Source of the DNA: Aliiroseovarius crassostreae
GTDB lineage: Bacteria; Pseudomonadota; Alphaproteobacteria; Rhodobacterales; Rhodobacteraceae
Reading direction: 5' to 3'
DNA length: 64,000 nt
Assembly: GCF_001307765.1 (NCBI RefSeq)
Contig: NZ_LKBA01000004.1
Span: 496,001 to 560,000 of the forward strand
A model generated the notes under the pieces. That model saw only the letters and a program-made list of their open reading frames with translations, was not told the origin of the DNA and searched no databases. Numbering within the stretch: the first letter of the stretch is position 1; every line of letters begins with the position of its first letter. A program made the position numbers and the translations under genes. Positions 52,677 to 61,329 of this stretch are shown piece by piece.

Positions 52677-53276
52677 TTGGCCCATATCGACTATTATTTC
52701 ACGGTTCTGTCACCCTGGGCCTATCTGGCCGGGGCGCGGCTTGAGGAGATCGCAGCGCGCCACGGGGCGGGCATCACCTACAAACCGATGGACATTATGG
52801 CGGTTTTTGAGCGGATGGGCGGACAGAAACCCGCAGATCGCCATCCCAGCCGGATGGAATATCGGATGCAGGAGCTGAAACGCTGGTCGGCAGAGCTGGG
52901 GATGGAGATGAACCACACGCCTGCTTTCTGGCCAACCAATCCCGCCCCCGCCTCCTACGCGATCATTGCGGCTGCGAAAGCGGGCGGTGGTGATGTGGGC
53001 GCGCTGGTGCAGGCCATTTTACGTGCCACCTGGGCCGAGGAAAAGGACATCGCCCAAGACGAGGTGATTGGGGATGCGCTGGAGACCCATGGCTTTTCAC
53101 GCATGTTGACCATGACCGGGATGCTTGACGGGGCCGAAACCTATGCCTCCAACACCGAGGATGCGGTGAAAGCGGGCGTGTTCGGGTCGCCCTTCTATGT
53201 CACCGATGATGACGCAAGGTTCTGGGGGCAGGACCGTCTGGTCCAGCTTGACGCCCATCTCGCCGCCCGCTCATAA
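52677..53276 (+). CDS. 2-hydroxychromene-2-carboxylate isomerase-like DsbA-fold protein
   Basis: 199 residues from TTG 52677 with AGGAGGG about 6 nt upstream. The family start AHIDYYFTVLSPWAYLAGARLEEIA and the C-terminal GVFGSPFYVTDDDARFWGQDRL (cis-Pro) match the DsbA-like HCCA isomerase group, which uses glutathione. The CxxC of DsbA is replaced (SPWAY), as in that group. The next gene starts 7 nt later. Confidence 0.85.
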   Translation: MAHIDYYFTVLSPWAYLAGARLEEIAARHGAGITYKPMDIMAVFERMGGQKPADRHPSRMEYRMQELKRWSAELGMEMNHTPAFWPTNPAPASYAIIAAAKAGGGDVGALVQAILRATWAEEKDIAQDEVIGDALETHGFSRMLTMTGMLDGAETYASNTEDAVKAGVFGSPFYVTDDDARFWGQDRLVQLDAHLAARS

Positions 53277-53283
53277 GCGAGGC

Positions 53284-54111
53284 ATGAGCAAAGAGAGTTT
53301 TTCGGGCACGCAAACCTTTTGGGCACGCATGGGGCAGGGCAGCCGCGAGGCGCTTTTGCTGCATTGTTCGCTGGCCCATTCCGGCGCATGGCGTGGTGTG
53401 GCCCGCCTGCTGGGGGGTGACCTGTCGATGCTGGCACCGGATCTGCCGGGCCATGGGCAAAGCGGGGATTGGGACCCGCAGCGGGACTATACCGCGCAGG
53501 CGGTAGATGTGGTTCTGGCGCTTCTGGACCGTGAGGCCACTGGCCCCGTTGATCTGGTCGGGCACAGCTTTGGCGCAGTGATTGCGTTGCGCGTGGCGCA
53601 GATTTCCCCCGCAAAGGTGCGCAGCCTGACCCTGATCGAGCCGGTCCTGTTTGCGGCCGCAAGAGGGCAGGAGGTGTTTGACGCGCTGGATGGCTTCATG
53701 AACGGGGCTTTTGCCTCGGCGTTCCATGCAGGAGACCGGATCGAAGCGGCGCGTCTGTTCCACGGGCTTTGGGGCGGTGGCACCCCGTGGGAGCGGCTGC
53801 CGACCATTCTGCGCGACGATATGGCGGCGCGGATCCATCTGATTGTCGCCTGCGCCCCGGTGACCGGGGACGACCTTTATGGTCAGGCCGCGCCCGGTGC
53901 GCTTGAGGCGCTGACAATGCCGTGCCTGCTGATCGAAGGCGCGCAATCCCCGCCGATTGTCGCAGCCATTCACGACGTCTTCGAGGCCCGCCTGCCGGAC
54001 GTTCGGCGGATCGTTGTCGAGGGGGCAGGGCATATGGCACCAATTTCCCACCCGCAACAGGTTTCTGAGGAGATCAGGCGACATCTTGAGCGTGTGTCTG
54101 TTGGGGGCTGA
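53284..54111 (+). CDS. Alpha/beta hydrolase
   Basis: 275 residues from ATG 53284. The nucleophile elbow is GHSFG (VDLVGHSFGAVIAL), the oxyanion region is LLLHCSLAHSGAW, and the catalytic His is in VEGAGHMAPISHPQ. It lies 7 nt after the isomerase and is likely co-transcribed. Substrate unknown. Confidence 0.88.
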   Translation: MSKESFSGTQTFWARMGQGSREALLLHCSLAHSGAWRGVARLLGGDLSMLAPDLPGHGQSGDWDPQRDYTAQAVDVVLALLDREATGPVDLVGHSFGAVIALRVAQISPAKVRSLTLIEPVLFAAARGQEVFDALDGFMNGAFASAFHAGDRIEAARLFHGLWGGGTPWERLPTILRDDMAARIHLIVACAPVTGDDLYGQAAPGALEALTMPCLLIEGAQSPPIVAAIHDVFEARLPDVRRIVVEGAGHMAPISHPQQVSEEIRRHLERVSVGG

Positions 54112-54141
54112 TCCCCCATCAGGACGTGTCCGCCGGTGGCG

Positions 54142-55191
54142 TTATCCCCGGATCAGCGACAGAAACTGGTCGACATTTTCATCCGTTGTGGCCCAGTTGG
54201 TGACAAGGCGCGCCTCCAGCGCCTCATCTGGGTCATCCCCGGCAAGGTCGTCATTCCAGACATAGTAGGCTGCCCCTGCCTTGTGCAGTGTCTGGTGGGC
54301 GCGGCGTGACCAGCGCGCAAAGCTGATATTGGCCTCAGGCTCATAGATGTAGGACGTGCCGTCGATCTGTTTTAACCCCCGTGCCAGACGCGCATTGGCA
54401 GCGTTTGCGTGCGCCGCCAGATCCAGCCAGAGATTGTCTTCGAGATAGGCCAGCATCTGTGCCGACAGGAACCGGTGTTTTGAGAAAAGATGTGCTCCGC
54501 GTTTGCGGCGCAATTCAAATTCCCAGGCATGTTTGGGGTCGAAGAAGATCACCGCTTCCGCCCCCATGCAGCCGTTCTTGGTGCCGCCGAAGCTGACTGC
54601 GTCAATGCCTGCTTTCCAGGTCATGTCAGCGGGTGAACAGCCGAGTGCCACCAGCGCATTGGCAAACCGTGCACCGTCCAGGTGGGTGGCGAGGCCGTAG
54701 TCTTTTGCGACGGATGTCAGCGCCGCGATCTGGGCCACGGAGTAAACGGTGCCACGCTCGGTCACATTGGTCAGCGATACCGGGCCGCGCTGCGGGCCAT
54801 GCACGCCACGGGTTTCTTCCTTGGCGATGCTGGTGCGCAGGCTGTCCGGCGTCATTTTCGCGTCCACAGAGGGCACAAGGGTGAGTTTCGCGCCACCGGA
54901 ATAGAACTCTGGGGCGTTGCATTCGTCTTCGTGGATGTGCGCCTCGCCTGTGCAGAAAATGGTTTCAAAGGGCTGGGCAAGGGTGGCCAGCGCCAGTGAG
55001 TTGGCCGCGGTGCCGGTGGCAACCAGGTAAACGGCCGCCTCGGGGGCTTCGAACAGGTCACGAATACGCGCGGTAACCTGTGCATTCAGGTCATCTGCCC
55101 CATAGGGCATGGCGTAGCCATCATTGGCGGCTGTCAGGGCTGCAAGGATGTCCGGATGAGCCGGGCCGGTGTTGTCAGAGGCAAAAAACAT
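54142..55191 (-). CDS. ltaE: Low-specificity L-threonine aldolase
   Basis: 349 residues from ATG 55191, overlapping the YcgN stop (ATGA). The PLP lysine lies in SFGGTKNGCMGAEAV; DNTGPAHPDI and THLDGARFANA match the family. It splits Thr and allo-Thr to Gly and acetaldehyde. It ends 30 nt from the convergent hydrolase. Confidence 0.9.
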   Translation of the reverse strand: MFFASDNTGPAHPDILAALTAANDGYAMPYGADDLNAQVTARIRDLFEAPEAAVYLVATGTAANSLALATLAQPFETIFCTGEAHIHEDECNAPEFYSGGAKLTLVPSVDAKMTPDSLRTSIAKEETRGVHGPQRGPVSLTNVTERGTVYSVAQIAALTSVAKDYGLATHLDGARFANALVALGCSPADMTWKAGIDAVSFGGTKNGCMGAEAVIFFDPKHAWEFELRRKRGAHLFSKHRFLSAQMLAYLEDNLWLDLAAHANAANARLARGLKQIDGTSYIYEPEANISFARWSRRAHQTLHKAGAAYYVWNDDLAGDDPDEALEARLVTNWATTDENVDQFLSLIRG

Positions 55192-55643
55192 CAATGTGGC
55201 TCCTCGATCAGGTGATCTTCCCATTCTTCTTCCGGGACATCGAATTCCGGGATGGTCCAGCCTTTGACCGAGCGGCCCTCCGCGTGCATCCGTTCCGGCC
55301 CGCCCGCAATCAGCGGATGCCAGTCGGCAAGGGGTTTGCCTTCATGGCGCAAGCGGTAGGCGCAGGACGCGGGCATGAAATAGGCGATTTCGGCAATGTT
55401 CCGGCGGCTCAGCACAATGCATTCCGGTACGAAATTCAACCGGATGTCATATTGGGCGCAACGGCAGGTGTCATTGTCCAGAAGGCGGCAGGCAATGCGG
55501 GTGAAGACCACTTCACCACTTTCCTCATCTTCCAGCTTGTTCAGGCAGCATTTCCCGCATCCGTCACACAGGGCTTCCCACTCGTCAGGGGTCAGATCCT
55601 GCAGCGGGCGTTCCCAGAATTTCTTGCGCAAAGCGGCAGCCAT
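55191..55643 (-). CDS. YcgN family cysteine-cluster protein
   Basis: 150 residues with the cluster CDGCGKCCLNK near the start and further cysteines (ACRLLDNDTCRCAQYDIRLNFVPEC...SCAYRL) that may bind iron-sulfur or zinc. This is the UPF0260/YcgN family. Function unknown. It is coupled to ltaE by ATGA. Confidence 0.88.
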   Translation of the reverse strand: MAAALRKKFWERPLQDLTPDEWEALCDGCGKCCLNKLEDEESGEVVFTRIACRLLDNDTCRCAQYDIRLNFVPECIVLSRRNIAEIAYFMPASCAYRLRHEGKPLADWHPLIAGGPERMHAEGRSVKGWTIPEFDVPEEEWEDHLIEEPH

Positions 55644-55647
55644 CCGG

Positions 55648-55944
55648 TCAGCTCTGACCGGTCAGGAAATCAGCCGACATGCGCAGGTCCCGCAACGGGC
55701 GGACCTTGTCGATGCTGGCCTGATATAGGGGATGGGCCTTGAAGGCGGCCAGCTGCGTTTCATTGTCAAATTCGCCATAGACCACGAAATCCGGGTGTGT
55801 GCCGGGGATCGGGTCCGTGGCCAGATTGCGTCCGACTTCAAGAAAGCGCTTGTGCGGGATGCCCTGCAACAGGTTCAACCCGTCAAAGATCTGATCGCGA
55901 TATTTCGCCTCGCGCGCAGTGAAGAACACGACATGCCGGATCAT
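55648..55944 (-). CDS. Dabb-family (stress-responsive A/B barrel) protein
   Basis: 98 residues with the Dabb pattern: MIRHVVFFTAREAKYRDQIFDGLNLLQGI, then DFVVYGEFDNETQLAAFKAHPLYQ. These dimeric barrels are mostly of unknown role. It overlaps ribF by ATGA and precedes ycgN by 4 nt, so ribF-dabb-ycgN-ltaE form one unit. Confidence 0.88.
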   Translation of the reverse strand: MIRHVVFFTAREAKYRDQIFDGLNLLQGIPHKRFLEVGRNLATDPIPGTHPDFVVYGEFDNETQLAAFKAHPLYQASIDKVRPLRDLRMSADFLTGQS

Positions 55945-56894
55945 GTATCCCTCCGTTTGCGCGCAGCCAGAATGTCACGCGCGGTATCACAATCTGCGTT
56001 CATCTGGGTGATCAGCGCGTCCAGATTGTCAAAGACCCGCTCCGGGCGCAGATATTCGATCAGCGCCACCGACAGGTGCTCGCCATAGATGTCACCTTTG
56101 AAATCAAACAGGAAACTTTCGATATTGGGCAGGTTTTCCCCAAACATCGGGCGGGTGCCCATTGAGGCGGCGCCCCCGTAAGTGCCCTTGTGCGGACCGG
56201 TGAGAATATCGACCTCAACCACGTAGACACCGAATTTCGGCGGATGTAGCCCCGCAATAGACATGTTGGCAGTTGGATATCCCAGATCCCGACCGCGCTG
56301 ATCGCCCCGGATCACCTCGCCCTCGATCCGGTGCAAATGGCCCAGCATCCGTGCCGCATCCTGCGGGCGGCCTTCGCTCAGTGCCTGACGGATCGCGGTG
56401 GAACTGACCTCCCGACCGGCATCCTCCATCAAAGGCGCAATGGTGACACCAAAACCAAGCTCCTTCCCAAGGGCCACCAGATCATCAGCATGACCCGCGC
56501 GCCCCTGACCAAAGCAGAAATCTGCGCCGACAACCACATGGGCCAGCCCCAGACCCTCAACAATCACGTCCTGTGCAAATTCACGCGGAGTGAGGGCGGA
56601 CAAGGTATCGTTGAAGCTAAGCTCATAAAGCCGCTCGACCCCCAGCTTTTCCAGCCGGTGCGCACGCGCCTCCGATCCCATCAGCCGAAACGGCGGGGCC
56701 TTGGGGGCAAAATACTCGCGCGGATGGGGTTCAAAGGTCATGACCCCAAGCGGAGCACCAGACTGGGCTGCCACCTTGCGGGCAATGTCGATCACATATT
56801 GATGGCCCAGATGGACGCCATCAAAATTGCCAATCACCGCGGAAGCACCACGGTCTTCAGGGGCAATAAACTGATAGTCTCGAACGATGCGCAT
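55941..56894 (-). CDS. ribF: Bifunctional riboflavin kinase/FAD synthetase
   Basis: 317 residues. The N-terminal nucleotidyltransferase has IGNFDGVHLGHQYVI; the C-terminal kinase has GDQRGRDLGYPTANM and MGTRPMFGENLPNIESFLFDF. It converts riboflavin to FMN and FAD. It is first in its operon and REP copy 4 lies upstream. Confidence 0.95.
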   Translation of the reverse strand: MRIVRDYQFIAPEDRGASAVIGNFDGVHLGHQYVIDIARKVAAQSGAPLGVMTFEPHPREYFAPKAPPFRLMGSEARAHRLEKLGVERLYELSFNDTLSALTPREFAQDVIVEGLGLAHVVVGADFCFGQGRAGHADDLVALGKELGFGVTIAPLMEDAGREVSSTAIRQALSEGRPQDAARMLGHLHRIEGEVIRGDQRGRDLGYPTANMSIAGLHPPKFGVYVVEVDILTGPHKGTYGGAASMGTRPMFGENLPNIESFLFDFKGDIYGEHLSVALIEYLRPERVFDNLDALITQMNADCDTARDILAARKRRDT

Positions 56895-56972
56895 GAGGCT
56901 GCATTACCGCTCCCGCCGCGCCTGTGCAACCCCGGTGATCAGCTCGGATGACAGCAAATCTGCACCACTGCT

Positions 56973-57030
56973 TCTTCTTGGCACAAATACTCCGGGGTGA
57001 GCCTCAAAGAGGCGAGGGGCAGAGCCCCTC
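56973..57030 (-). repeat. REP-like intergenic element, copy 4 (minus orientation)
   Basis: On the minus strand the element reads GAGGGGCTCTGCCCCTCG, then CCTCTTTGAGGCTCACCCC, then GGAGTATTTGTGCCAAGAAG. The outer hairpin is extended (GAGGGGCTCTGCCCCTC) compared with copies 1 to 3. It lies between maoC and ribF and reads toward ribF's upstream side. Confidence 0.75.
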
Positions 57031-57062
57031 TCTACCGGGCCTTCCGGATGTCGGTCCTGCTG

Positions 57063-57500
57063 TCATCCACGTTTCGGGGCAAGCACTTTGGCCTCGCCTG
57101 TCAGAACCGGCTTTCCGTCCACCAGGCATTCGGTCTTGAGCGTGGCACGACCTTTTGCCGGGTCCACCTCCATCACCGTTACCTCTGCAGTGACCACATC
57201 ACCGGGGCGCACCGGCGCTTTGAAGGCAAGGTTCTGACCAAGGTAAATTGTGCCATGACCGGGCAGTTGCTCACCAATCACAGCCGAAATCAATCCGGCG
57301 GTCAGCATCCCGTGGGCAATGCGGCCTTTGAACATGGTGGCCTTGGCATAGTCGTCATCCAGATGCACCGGATTGCGGTCGGTGGACACTTCGGCAAACA
57401 GCTCGATATCGCGATCGGTCACTTCTTTGGTGAGGGTGCGGCACATGCCGACTTCAAGCTCGTCTGCGTGGATGGTGCCACGGGTGATCGTGTCTGACAT
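57063..57500 (-). CDS. MaoC family (R)-enoyl-CoA hydratase-like protein
   Basis: 145 residues from ATG 57500. The hydratase-2 motif is FAEVSTDRNPVHLDDDYA with the catalytic D and H, then FKGRIAHGMLTAGLISAVIGEQLPG. It hydrates enoyl-CoA to (R)-3-hydroxyacyl-CoA, as PhaJ does for PHA synthesis, or acts in other acyl-CoA steps. Single gene by spacing. Confidence 0.88.
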   Translation of the reverse strand: MSDTITRGTIHADELEVGMCRTLTKEVTDRDIELFAEVSTDRNPVHLDDDYAKATMFKGRIAHGMLTAGLISAVIGEQLPGHGTIYLGQNLAFKAPVRPGDVVTAEVTVMEVDPAKGRATLKTECLVDGKPVLTGEAKVLAPKRG

Positions 57501-57616
57501 GGATTTCCCTTTGCTGTCCTTTGATTGCCGTTCGGCGAGTAACAAAAGGACGCGCTCTGCGTCCTGCGCGCAACAATATTACTTTGCGGCCGCAGAAAGC
57601 AAGAGGGGAATTTTCG

Positions 57617-58492
57617 TCAGCGCAAATACCCGATGGCAAAGCTGGGGCTGATTTGCTCATCTGCAACAAATTGCGCCAGCTTCACCGGGTCAGGCTGCGT
57701 CAAGGTGCCGGTTTCCTCGCGGGCCAGCCCGCCGGTGATGAACAGAGAGTCGATATCCTCTCCCAATGCGCCACGAATATCGGTGTGGATGCCATCGCCA
57801 ATGGCCAGAATACGCGCATTGGGGATATCGCGTCCTTCGGCCAGCATGCGGCGGCGGGCAAGGTCGTAGATGGGCGGGTGGGGTTTCCCGAAATAGAGGC
57901 TCTCCCCCCCCATTTCCGTATACATGCGCGCCACGGCGCCTGCGCACCATTCCCGTGCCTCGCCTCGGTCGACGATAATGTCCGGGTTGGCGCAAAGCAG
58001 CTTCGCCCCCATCTGTTTCGCCATCATCAGATCTGCGCGCCATGTGTCCGGATCTGCCATCGGGTCGAACGGCCCACAGCAGACGATGCCCTCTGCCTCT
58101 GCCACCGGAACGCGGGTGATCTCAACCGGGGTGTCAATCACCTGCATCGGCTCAAAGAACCCCGCGTCACGTTCCCATTCGCCCATGAAAAACACCTTGT
58201 TGCCCACAGCGCCGGTGAACATCGCGGCGCGCGCGCTGTCGCCCGAGGTGGCGATCGTGTCATAGCAATCAGCGGGGACGCCAAATTCCGGCAGCTGCTG
58301 GGCCACCCCGGCGCGTGGCTTGGGCGAATTGGTCACCAGCACCACAAAGCCGCCGCCCGCACGATAGGCGCGCAGCGCGGCCACTGCCTCGTCAAAGGCC
58401 GTGATGCCATTATGCACGCACCCCCAGAGGTCAACGAACATCGCGTCGTAGTTTGCAGAAATCTCGGACAGGGCGGTGATGATACGGGGCAT
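57617..58492 (-). CDS. HAD superfamily IIA phosphatase (TIGR01459-like)
   Basis: 291 residues. HAD motif I is in MFVDLWGCVHNG (D21), motif II in VLVTNSPKP, and motif IV in ILAIGDGIHTDIRGA. The DxWG form is typical of the TIGR01459 group. Substrate unknown. Confidence 0.85.
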   Translation of the reverse strand: MPRIITALSEISANYDAMFVDLWGCVHNGITAFDEAVAALRAYRAGGGFVVLVTNSPKPRAGVAQQLPEFGVPADCYDTIATSGDSARAAMFTGAVGNKVFFMGEWERDAGFFEPMQVIDTPVEITRVPVAEAEGIVCCGPFDPMADPDTWRADLMMAKQMGAKLLCANPDIIVDRGEAREWCAGAVARMYTEMGGESLYFGKPHPPIYDLARRRMLAEGRDIPNARILAIGDGIHTDIRGALGEDIDSLFITGGLAREETGTLTQPDPVKLAQFVADEQISPSFAIGYLR

Positions 58493-58610
58493 AGGGATCC
58501 TTTTCGCTTATGGGAGGGATATGCCAAAACAAAGCTGGTTTGACCATGAATAATCGCTAAATCATATCAGAGTGTAGAGTATTGCGTTGAATTTGGAGAG
58601 GGGAGTGGCC

Positions 58611-59402
58611 ATGGTGTCCAGCTTTGCATTCGGGTGTTGTCTGCGCAAACTGGTGATCGTGTCAGCGGTGGTTCTGGCGGGGTGTACGACGACAACCGAG
58701 GTTCCAAAGACGCGGCAGAGCGATCAATCGCAGGCGCAGGAGCTTTATCATGCGGCGCAATATGAAAGCGTGGGCAAACTGTCACGCAGTGCCGCGCTGG
58801 CCCGGTTCAACCGGGTGATGCCGCGGGTGCGCCATGCGGGGGTGCGATATTGTCAGAAGGTGCGTCCGGGCGGAAATACCGCCTTTTGCAATGTTGATTT
58901 CGGGATTGATGCAACACTGAAAGACCCCAACGCCTATTTCACTTTCGACAACGGGCGACCCATTGTGCGTGTGTCTGTGCCGCTGCTGCAGGAAAGCGGG
59001 TCGGATGATGAAGTCGCCTTTGTGCTGGGGCATGAATATGGGCATATGCTCGGCCAACATATCCAGAAGTCGGTACGGCAGGCGCAGGCTGGTGCGTTGA
59101 TTCTGGGCGCGCTGACGGCTGCGGTGGGCGCAGATGTCACAGCGATTGAGGCCAGCATGGACCTTGGCGCTGCCATTGGAGGGCGGGCCTATTCGCAGGA
59201 TTATGAGCTGGAGAGTGACGTTCTTGGCGCGCGTATTTCCTATGCGGCTGGCTATGACCCGGTCAAAGGGTTGCGGTTCTTTACCCGCACTTCGACACGG
59301 GGCGCTCAGGGGCAGGGAGGGTTTTGGTCCACCCACCCGGCTGATCGTCGCCGCGTGGAAACGGTGTTGGCCGAGGTGGATCGGCTGAAAGCAGGGCGGT
59401 GA
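58611..59402 (+). CDS. M48-family metalloprotease, lipoprotein
   Basis: 263 residues from ATG 58611. The N-terminus is a lipoprotein signal with the lipobox VLAGC (C25). The zinc site is H141-E-Y-G-H145 (LGHEYGHMLGQHI), with a third-ligand region DYELESDVLGARI. It probably acts in the periplasm or on membranes, like BepA/YcaL relatives, in quality control. It has a strong ribosome site (GGAGAGGGGAG). A terminator follows. Confidence 0.9.
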   Translation: MVSSFAFGCCLRKLVIVSAVVLAGCTTTTEVPKTRQSDQSQAQELYHAAQYESVGKLSRSAALARFNRVMPRVRHAGVRYCQKVRPGGNTAFCNVDFGIDATLKDPNAYFTFDNGRPIVRVSVPLLQESGSDDEVAFVLGHEYGHMLGQHIQKSVRQAQAGALILGALTAAVGADVTAIEASMDLGAAIGGRAYSQDYELESDVLGARISYAAGYDPVKGLRFFTRTSTRGAQGQGGFWSTHPADRRRVETVLAEVDRLKAGR

Positions 59403-59452
59403 TCGCACGGACATGATCGTATGGGCATAATCTAACGAATCTGGCCCAAAAG

Positions 59453-59483
59453 AAAAAGGCCCGCGACAGGCGCGGGCCTTTTG
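59453..59483. terminator. Rho-independent terminator between M48 and ppaC
   Basis: AAGGCCCGCG and CGCGGGCCTT around ACAGG, with A- and T-runs on both sides; bidirectional for the convergent genes. Confidence 0.92.
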
Positions 59484-59502
59484 AGTGTTCCGAAGGCAGT
59501 GA

Positions 59503-60423
59503 TTACACGGCCAGGTTCGGGATGATCTGTTTCTTGCGGCTCATGATGCCGGGCAGGACCACGGTGTCGCCCTCGACGGTGGCGCCAAAGCTTTTCTCGG
59601 CCACGCCTTTCACCAGATCGTTCGGCACGAACAGGGTGGCCTCTTCGTTCAGGATGTCGACGACAAACAGCAGCACCTGATCCAGCCCGTCTTCCTTGGC
59701 GACCTCCGGCATGGCGGCGACCAGTTCTTCTTTGCGGTCGAGGATCATTTTCGGCGCGGTTGTTTCCAGCACACCTACGCGGAACTTCACCCCGTCCACT
59801 TCGTATTCTTTCGAATCGAGGCGGCAAAGCTCGGCTGCGGTGAAGGCGGAAACATCCGATTTCGCTTCGAACATTTCAGACGCATAGGCCGAGATGTCGA
59901 TGCCCAGATCAGCGGCCAGTTTCTCGGTCACTTCACGGTCGTGATCGGTGGTGGTGGGCGAGCGGAATTCGAGCGTGTCCGACAGGATGCAGGTCAGCGC
60001 GGCGCCCTTGATGTTGTCGGGCATCTTGGCGGCGTCATCGCCCATCAGGTCGATCATGATGGTGGCGGTGCAGGCCAGCGGACGGATGGTGATGTCGATC
60101 GGACCTTTGGTCTCCAGGCCACCGACCAGCTTGTGGTGGTCGATAATGGCCTGCACATCCGCGCCGTTGATGTTGGCGGGCAATTCGGCGGGGTTGTTGG
60201 TGTCAACAACCACACAGGGCTGGCCGTCGGCCACGTCCTCGATGATCTCTGGCAGGTCAAACCCCCAGCGTTCAACCATGAACTGGGCTTCGGTGTTGGG
60301 GGTGCCAAGAAGAACGGGTTTGGCCTCAACGCCTCTTACTTCGTTTAGGTACCACGACCAGATGATGGGCGAACCGGTGGAGTCGGTATCGGGGGATTTG
60401 TGGCCGAAAACAAGCGTGCTCAT
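59503..60423 (-). CDS. ppaC: Manganese-dependent inorganic pyrophosphatase (family II)
   Basis: 306 residues from ATG 60423. DHH-fold ligands: HKSPDTDS (H, D, D), CVVVDTNNP and IIDHHK. The C-terminal DHHA2 domain follows with SRKKQIIP near the end. It hydrolyses pyrophosphate with Mn2+ or Co2+. A longer frame from 60552 is rejected. Confidence 0.95.
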   Translation of the reverse strand: MSTLVFGHKSPDTDSTGSPIIWSWYLNEVRGVEAKPVLLGTPNTEAQFMVERWGFDLPEIIEDVADGQPCVVVDTNNPAELPANINGADVQAIIDHHKLVGGLETKGPIDITIRPLACTATIMIDLMGDDAAKMPDNIKGAALTCILSDTLEFRSPTTTDHDREVTEKLAADLGIDISAYASEMFEAKSDVSAFTAAELCRLDSKEYEVDGVKFRVGVLETTAPKMILDRKEELVAAMPEVAKEDGLDQVLLFVVDILNEEATLFVPNDLVKGVAEKSFGATVEGDTVVLPGIMSRKKQIIPNLAV

Positions 60424-60557
60424 GTGTTCATTCCGTCTTTGCAATAAGGGATTTGCGCGCCTTATACGGGCGTTGTCTGGGCTTGTCACCCGTGTTGGCG
60501 CTGACAGGGCGAGGGATTGTGATTTTGGTTGACGATTGGGTCTGATGGGCATTTCCT

Positions 60558-60573
60558 AGAAAACTAGTTTTCT
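60558..60573. promoter_or_regulatory. Perfect 16-bp palindrome upstream of DUF2161
   Basis: AGAAAACTAGTTTTCT is a perfect palindrome, 17 nt before the DUF2161 start in the divergent gap with ppaC. A related run TTTTCTAG occurs twice at 32521. It is a candidate operator. Confidence 0.55.
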
Positions 60574-60589
60574 TGGGGGTGGACAACGG

Positions 60590-61246
60590 GTGAGCAGAAT
60601 ATCCGAAACCGATCTTTACCTGCCGGTCAAGGCCTGGCTCGAAGGGATGGGATATGGGGTGAAGTCCGAAGTCGCCGGGGCGGATGTGGTTGCGCTGCGT
60701 GATGACAGTGATCCGTTGGTGGTGGAGCTGAAAGCCGGGTTTTCCCTGACCCTTCTGCAGCAGGCCGTGGCGCGTCAGGCCATCAGTGACCATGTTTATG
60801 TGGCGGTGCCGCGCTGGTCAGGGCGGTCTGGGTGGCGCGCTTTCAAGGGAAATATCGGTCTGTGCCGCCGACTTGGGCTGGGGGTTCTTTCGGTGCGCCT
60901 GACAGATGGGTTTGTGCAACTTCATTGTGATCCCGCGCCCTTTCTCCCCCGTAAGTCCAAAGTGAAATCGGCGCGGCTTTTGGGGGAATTTGTCCGTCGT
61001 GACGGGGACCCCAATATGGGGGGAACCAATGGCAAGATTGTCACGGCCTATCGTCAGGATGCCGAGAAACTAGCGGCTCATCTGGCTGAGCATGGGCCGA
61101 TGAAAGGGGTTGATCTGGCCAAGGCGACGGGTGTGGAAAAAGCAACGACCATGATGGCGGCAAACCATTATGGCTGGTTTGAACGGGTTGAGCGGGGCGT
61201 TTATGGGCTGAGTGATGCGGGGCGGATGACATTAAGGGATGGGTGA
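60590..61246 (+). CDS. DUF2161 PD-(D/E)xK-type phosphodiesterase-like protein
   Basis: 218 residues from GTG 60590. The nuclease-like core has ISETDLYLPVKAWLEGMGYGVKSEVAGADVVAL...LVVELKAGFSLTLLQQAVAR, with E, D and ExK in the pattern of PD-(D/E)xK folds (D in AGADVV, ELK). The C-terminal third is an HTH-like domain (GVDLAKATGVEKATTMM). Activity untested. The start is GTG; a purine-rich stretch lies upstream. Confidence 0.8.
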   Translation: MSRISETDLYLPVKAWLEGMGYGVKSEVAGADVVALRDDSDPLVVELKAGFSLTLLQQAVARQAISDHVYVAVPRWSGRSGWRAFKGNIGLCRRLGLGVLSVRLTDGFVQLHCDPAPFLPRKSKVKSARLLGEFVRRDGDPNMGGTNGKIVTAYRQDAEKLAAHLAEHGPMKGVDLAKATGVEKATTMMAANHYGWFERVERGVYGLSDAGRMTLRDG

Positions 61247-61329
61247 CATTAAGTTGACTATTTTGATCAGGATCAATTCCCTTCCGACCCTTTCCACGGT
61301 AGGGAACAGGAATGTAACAGGAGTTTCCC

